Part shown: positions 61,396 through 64,000 of the stretch, piece after piece
Position numbering within the stretch: the stretch's first letter is position 1
How the letters are laid out: every line of letters begins with the position of its first letter
Assembly: GCF_020886695.1 (NCBI RefSeq)
Contig: NZ_AP024485.1
Coordinates: forward strand, 2,675,001-2,739,000
DNA length: 64,000 bases
DNA from: Pseudodesulfovibrio sediminis
Lineage (GTDB): Bacteria > Desulfobacterota > Desulfovibrionia > Desulfovibrionales > Desulfovibrionaceae
Direction: 5' to 3'
Notes under the pieces: generated by a model
Told to the model about the DNA's origin: nothing
What the model saw: only the letters and a program-made list of their open reading frames with translations
The model's database searches: none
Translations under genes and position numbers: made by a program

Positions 61396-62124
61396 TTATT
61401 GATAACCGCCGATGGGCCGGGCCGTCTTGAGCAGTATTTCAACGCGCCGGTTCATTGCCGAAGGCACGGGTTTCCCGAATTCGTTCATCACGGGAACGTC
61501 GTTGCCATAGGCGGAAAGACTGAATCGTTTGTTGGGCACGCCCTTGCCCACCATGAACGAGAGGACGGACAGGGCGCGGTCGCCGGACAGCTCATAGGGA
61601 TTTTGCGCGCCCTCTGCGGCGTCCGTGTACCCGGCCACGTTGATGGGGGCGGTGGTCTCGGTCATCATGGGCACCAGCCTCCCAATGAGGAACTGCCCCT
61701 TGGTCGACAACTCGGCGCTGCCCTCGATAAACAGGATTTTGTCGGTGAACACCAGGGCCACGCCATCCTGTTTGGCCAGCACCTCCAGATTCTCGTCGAG
61801 CTGCGCCTTTTCGATTTCCTCGGGCAGCTCGTCGTCCGGGAAGAGCAGGTCCTTGATGCGCTGTTTCTTTTCCAGCACTTCCCATGGTTTTTCCATGAGG
61901 TCTATGATCATGCGCTCCTTGACATTGACCCGGCCTGAGCCGCGTTTTTCGAGCAGGCCCAGGTCCGCCGTGGTCAGGGTGACGGTGGTCAAGATGGCGT
62001 TATCCATGGAGGCCATGGTCAGGAGCAGGACGAAAAAGGTCAGCAGGAGGGTCATCAGGTCCGAGAACGTGACCAGCCAGAGCGCCAGAGGCGGACAGGG
62101 TTCGTCTTTTTTCTTCTTGCCCAT
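61396..62124 (-). CDS. MotB-like OmpA-family protein
   Basis: 242 aa. MotB-type N-terminal helix with Asp22 in VTFSDLMTLLLTFFVLL, the proton- or sodium-carrying position, and a C-terminal OmpA peptidoglycan-binding domain (DKILFIEGSAELSTKGQFLI, NVAGYTDAAEGAQNPYELSGDRALSVLSFM in parts). Paralogue of the next upstream gene, which ends 2 nt before it starts. Stator partner or assistant to MotA. Confidence 0.88.
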   Translation of the reverse strand: MGKKKKDEPCPPLALWLVTFSDLMTLLLTFFVLLLTMASMDNAILTTVTLTTADLGLLEKRGSGRVNVKERMIIDLMEKPWEVLEKKQRIKDLLFPDDELPEEIEKAQLDENLEVLAKQDGVALVFTDKILFIEGSAELSTKGQFLIGRLVPMMTETTAPINVAGYTDAAEGAQNPYELSGDRALSVLSFMVGKGVPNKRFSLSAYGNDVPVMNEFGKPVPSAMNRRVEILLKTARPIGGYQ

Positions 62125-62126
62125 GG

Positions 62127-62948
62127 CTACCTCAACTCCGGTGGAGTGGTCACGTCGAATTCAAAGCCGTCCACATCCATGGTTTCCTTGCGGTCCTCTT
62201 CCGTGGCTGTGGGTTGGATAATGCGATCGGCCAACTGGCTGGAGCGCTTGTCCAGAACGATATCCACACGGCGGTTGCGGCGTCTGTCTTCCGGTTTGAG
62301 CTGCGGATAGTGGGGGCGGAATTTGCCAAAGGCCTCCACCTTGAGCATGGCCGGATTCATGCCGTTCTGAATGAGGTACTGATAGATGGCCAGGGAGCGG
62401 TTCAAAGAGAGCTTCCACGACAGGTCCGGGTTGGCCGAGTCGTCGCCGGGTTGATAGTTCAACCCCAGTTCGTCGCGTAGATCCGCGGTGTGACCGGCCA
62501 GCAGCAGGGGGTACTTCACCTGCGACAGCAGGGGCAGAAACTTGTCGAGCGTGGCGATGCCTTCAAGGCTGAGCGTGGACCCGTCCGGTTCGAAAAGCAG
62601 GCTGGCGTTGATGGACAGAATCTGCACGAATCGGTTGGATCGAAAGTCGATGTCGTCGTCCACGTTTTCCCATTTCAGAGACTGGAGCGGTTCCAGATCG
62701 CCCGAGTCGATGGGGCCGGGCTCAACGGTCTTCTTGGTGTCGTTCTTGGAGAACGTGTCGTAGCTGGAGTCATTGAAGCCGAAGGTACCGATGATGGAGC
62801 CAAGGGCAACGAGCTTGCGGCGCTGGTCCACGGTGGACATGGAAACCAGCAGGATGAAAAAGGTCAGCATGAGTGTCATGACGTCTGCGAACGTGACCAT
62901 CCACGGGGGGATCTCTTCGCAGTCGAGTTTTTTCTTTTTTTTGGCCAT
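62127..62948 (-). CDS. motB: Flagellar motor protein MotB
   Basis: 273 aa. N-terminal helix WMVTFADVMTLMLTFFILLV carries the ion-channel Asp22, followed by a plug-like linker and an OmpA domain (FEPDGSTLSLEGIATLDKF, AGHTADLRDELGLNY) with an inserted loop before LSLNRSLAIYQYLI. Directly downstream of motA. Of the two MotB-like genes this is called motB because it is next to motA; the assignment between them is not certain. Confidence 0.88.
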   Translation of the reverse strand: MAKKKKKLDCEEIPPWMVTFADVMTLMLTFFILLVSMSTVDQRRKLVALGSIIGTFGFNDSSYDTFSKNDTKKTVEPGPIDSGDLEPLQSLKWENVDDDIDFRSNRFVQILSINASLLFEPDGSTLSLEGIATLDKFLPLLSQVKYPLLLAGHTADLRDELGLNYQPGDDSANPDLSWKLSLNRSLAIYQYLIQNGMNPAMLKVEAFGKFRPHYPQLKPEDRRRNRRVDIVLDKRSSQLADRIIQPTATEEDRKETMDVDGFEFDVTTPPELR

Positions 62949-62969
62949 GACGCACCCTCTCCGGGGTTT

Positions 62970-63731
62970 CTAGTCTTCGCTGACCCTGTCCTTGGGCGGC
63001 AGGAAGCTGTTCAGTTTTTCCTCAATGATACGGGGGTTTTCACCTTTGGAAATGGACAGAATGCCTTCCAGGATCATTTCGCGGAGCAGGAGCTCCTCCT
63101 TGCTGCGGGCCTTGAGCTTGCCGGCCATGGGGTTGAGAACGAGGTTGGCGATGATGGCGCCATACAATGTGGTCAGCAGGGCCACGGCCATGGCCGGGCC
63201 GATGGAGGACGGGTCGGACATGGTCTGGAGCATCTGCACCAGGCCGATAACCGTACCGATCATGCCCATGGCAGGGGCCAGCGTGCCCAGTGCGGCCACC
63301 ACGTCCGCGCCGGTGGCGTGACGATCGCCGAGGTAGGAGATTTCGGTTTCGAGGATTTCCTGAATGGTCTGCGGCTCCAGTCCGTCAACGGTCAGCTGCA
63401 ACCCTTTGCGCAGATAATCGTCGTCGATTTCCTTGATCAGGGGTTCCAGTGACAGGATGCCTTCGCGGCGTGCGCGGTTGGCGTAATCCTTGAATTGCTC
63501 GATGATGTCGGAGGGCGCGTCCAAGCTGGAGAAAAAGGTGTTCTTGATAACACCGATGACACCGATGACGTAGTTCATGGGGTAGTTGACCAGCCCTGCG
63601 CCAATGGTGCCGCCCACAACGATGAGCAAGGAGGGCACGGAAACGAAGATGATCAGACTGGAGCCTGACAGAATAGCTGACAGCACCAGGCCGAATGAAA
63701 GAACAATGCCTATTATGGTTCCGAGATCCAT
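62970..63731 (-). CDS. motA: Flagellar motor protein MotA
   Basis: 253 aa, four transmembrane helices. Stator ion-channel subunit. Typical sequence: IGIVLSFGLVLSAILSGSSL at the start, then the cytoplasmic loop and ALGTLAPAMGMIGTVIGLVQML with the conserved Pro, and MAVALLTTLYGAIIANLVLNPMAGKL (in parts) at the end. The motB gene follows by 21 nt. Confidence 0.96.
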   Translation of the reverse strand: MDLGTIIGIVLSFGLVLSAILSGSSLIIFVSVPSLLIVVGGTIGAGLVNYPMNYVIGVIGVIKNTFFSSLDAPSDIIEQFKDYANRARREGILSLEPLIKEIDDDYLRKGLQLTVDGLEPQTIQEILETEISYLGDRHATGADVVAALGTLAPAMGMIGTVIGLVQMLQTMSDPSSIGPAMAVALLTTLYGAIIANLVLNPMAGKLKARSKEELLLREMILEGILSISKGENPRIIEEKLNSFLPPKDRVSED

Positions 63732-63759
63732 ACCGTTTCCTTTGCCTCGCTTTTACGCG

Positions 63760-64000
63760 TTATCCTTGTGGCGGCCGAGCGCCGAATATCTGGGTCCCGA
63801 TACGGACCAGTGTCGCCCCTTCTTCCACCGCTGGAACAAAGTCGCCGCTCATGCCCATGGAGAGATGCGGCAATTTTGTACCTACTTGTTTTTCCAATAC
63901 AACCTTGAGCTCTCTGAGCCGGGCAAAAACAGGTCTGGCCCGCTCCGGATCATCAAAAAACGGCGGCATTGTCATCAAACCGACAAGGCGCACGCCCTCC
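63760..64000 (-). CDS. YggS/PLPBP-family pyridoxal-phosphate homeostasis protein, partial
   Basis: At least 80 codons of the 3' part; the frame is open to the window end, so the start lies outside. It shows the family's C-terminal pattern: RLVGLMTMPP, then LSMGMSGDFVPAVEEGATLVRIGTQIFG. The usual family length is ~230 aa, so most of the N-terminal part with the PLP lysine is missing here. Upstream of motA on the same strand. Confidence 0.88.
   Translation of the reverse strand, partial: EGVRLVGLMTMPPFFDDPERARPVFARLRELKVVLEKQVGTKLPHLSMGMSGDFVPAVEEGATLVRIGTQIFGARPPQG

Noticed and set aside
1-64000. CRISPR arrays, tRNA/rRNA genes, integrase or transposase genes
   Set aside because: None was recognised in any frame or as repeated spacing; the only large repeats are the inverted pair and the tandem duplication.

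Overview
The window looks like a chromosomal segment of a mesophilic sulfate-reducing deltaproteobacterium (Desulfovibrionaceae, Pseudodesulfovibrio/Desulfovibrio type). This is inferred from gene content: a Tat-exported Mo/FeS oxidoreductase with a TorD chaperone and several exported rhodaneses, a zapA/6S RNA pair, the motA-motB-ompA-fliL-fliN-fliO-fliP-fliQ arrangement, exported Lcl/DUF1566 proteins, a TAXI-type binding protein and DUF4911. No rRNA, tRNA, CRISPR array or transposase was recognised.

Layout. 1-8.1 kb: Lcl-domain protein (cut by the window edge), orphan membrane-anchored TAXI protein, LytTR regulator with a degenerate receiver, acetyl-CoA synthetase, metallophosphoesterase, and a FecR/OmpA envelope pair. 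8.1-16.0 kb: a sulfur redox locus with cytochrome c, a PsrABC/PhsABC-like molybdoenzyme (catalytic, FeS and cytochrome b subunits), a three-domain rhodanese, a rhodanese-thioredoxin fusion interrupted by an in-frame TGA that looks like selenocysteine, a TorD chaperone, a CsoR-family repressor with a CstR-like thiol pair, and an EF-hand protein. 16-25.4 kb: era, DUF1992, dapF, small and MBL proteins, two tandem pseudo-receiver/TPR paralogues, EamA transporter, AraC regulator. 25.3-30.5 kb: a decayed tandem duplication of [araC 5' end, membrane gene, argS 5' part], in which the first argS copy is a pseudogene. 30.5-40.7 kb: housekeeping genes (SPOR, queuosine-precursor transporter, tyrS, ymdB, cheR, rny, 6S RNA, zapA, zapB-like, glmU, HD hydrolase). 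40.8-51.9 kb: an unusual six-gene operon (FtsX permease, ABC ATPase, 1632-aa M28-like/FtsX fusion, DUF6785-like protein, solute-binding protein, OPT-like protein) behind a Fur-box-like site. 52-58.5 kb: SpoIIE phosphatase, unknown genes with a PqqD protein, Lon-like protease. 58.7-64 kb: flagellar export and motor genes, then the end of a yggS-like gene.

Two inverted copies of a ~670-bp non-coding repeat lie at 17.5-18.2 kb and 32.1-32.7 kb. Each carries a conserved 112-nt four-stem hairpin. Together they bracket 14 kb.

The best candidates for something undescribed are: (1) the rhodanese-thioredoxin selenoprotein, whose TGA sits exactly where the neighbouring rhodanese has the second Cys of its Cys-x4-Cys loop and is followed by a SECIS-like hairpin; (2) its likely persulfide-responsive control, with a CstR-like repressor and an operator-like palindrome between the -35 and -10 of the locus; (3) the ABC/M28-like/OPT operon; (4) the structured inverted repeat. 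All functions are inferred from sequence reading alone; no database search was run.
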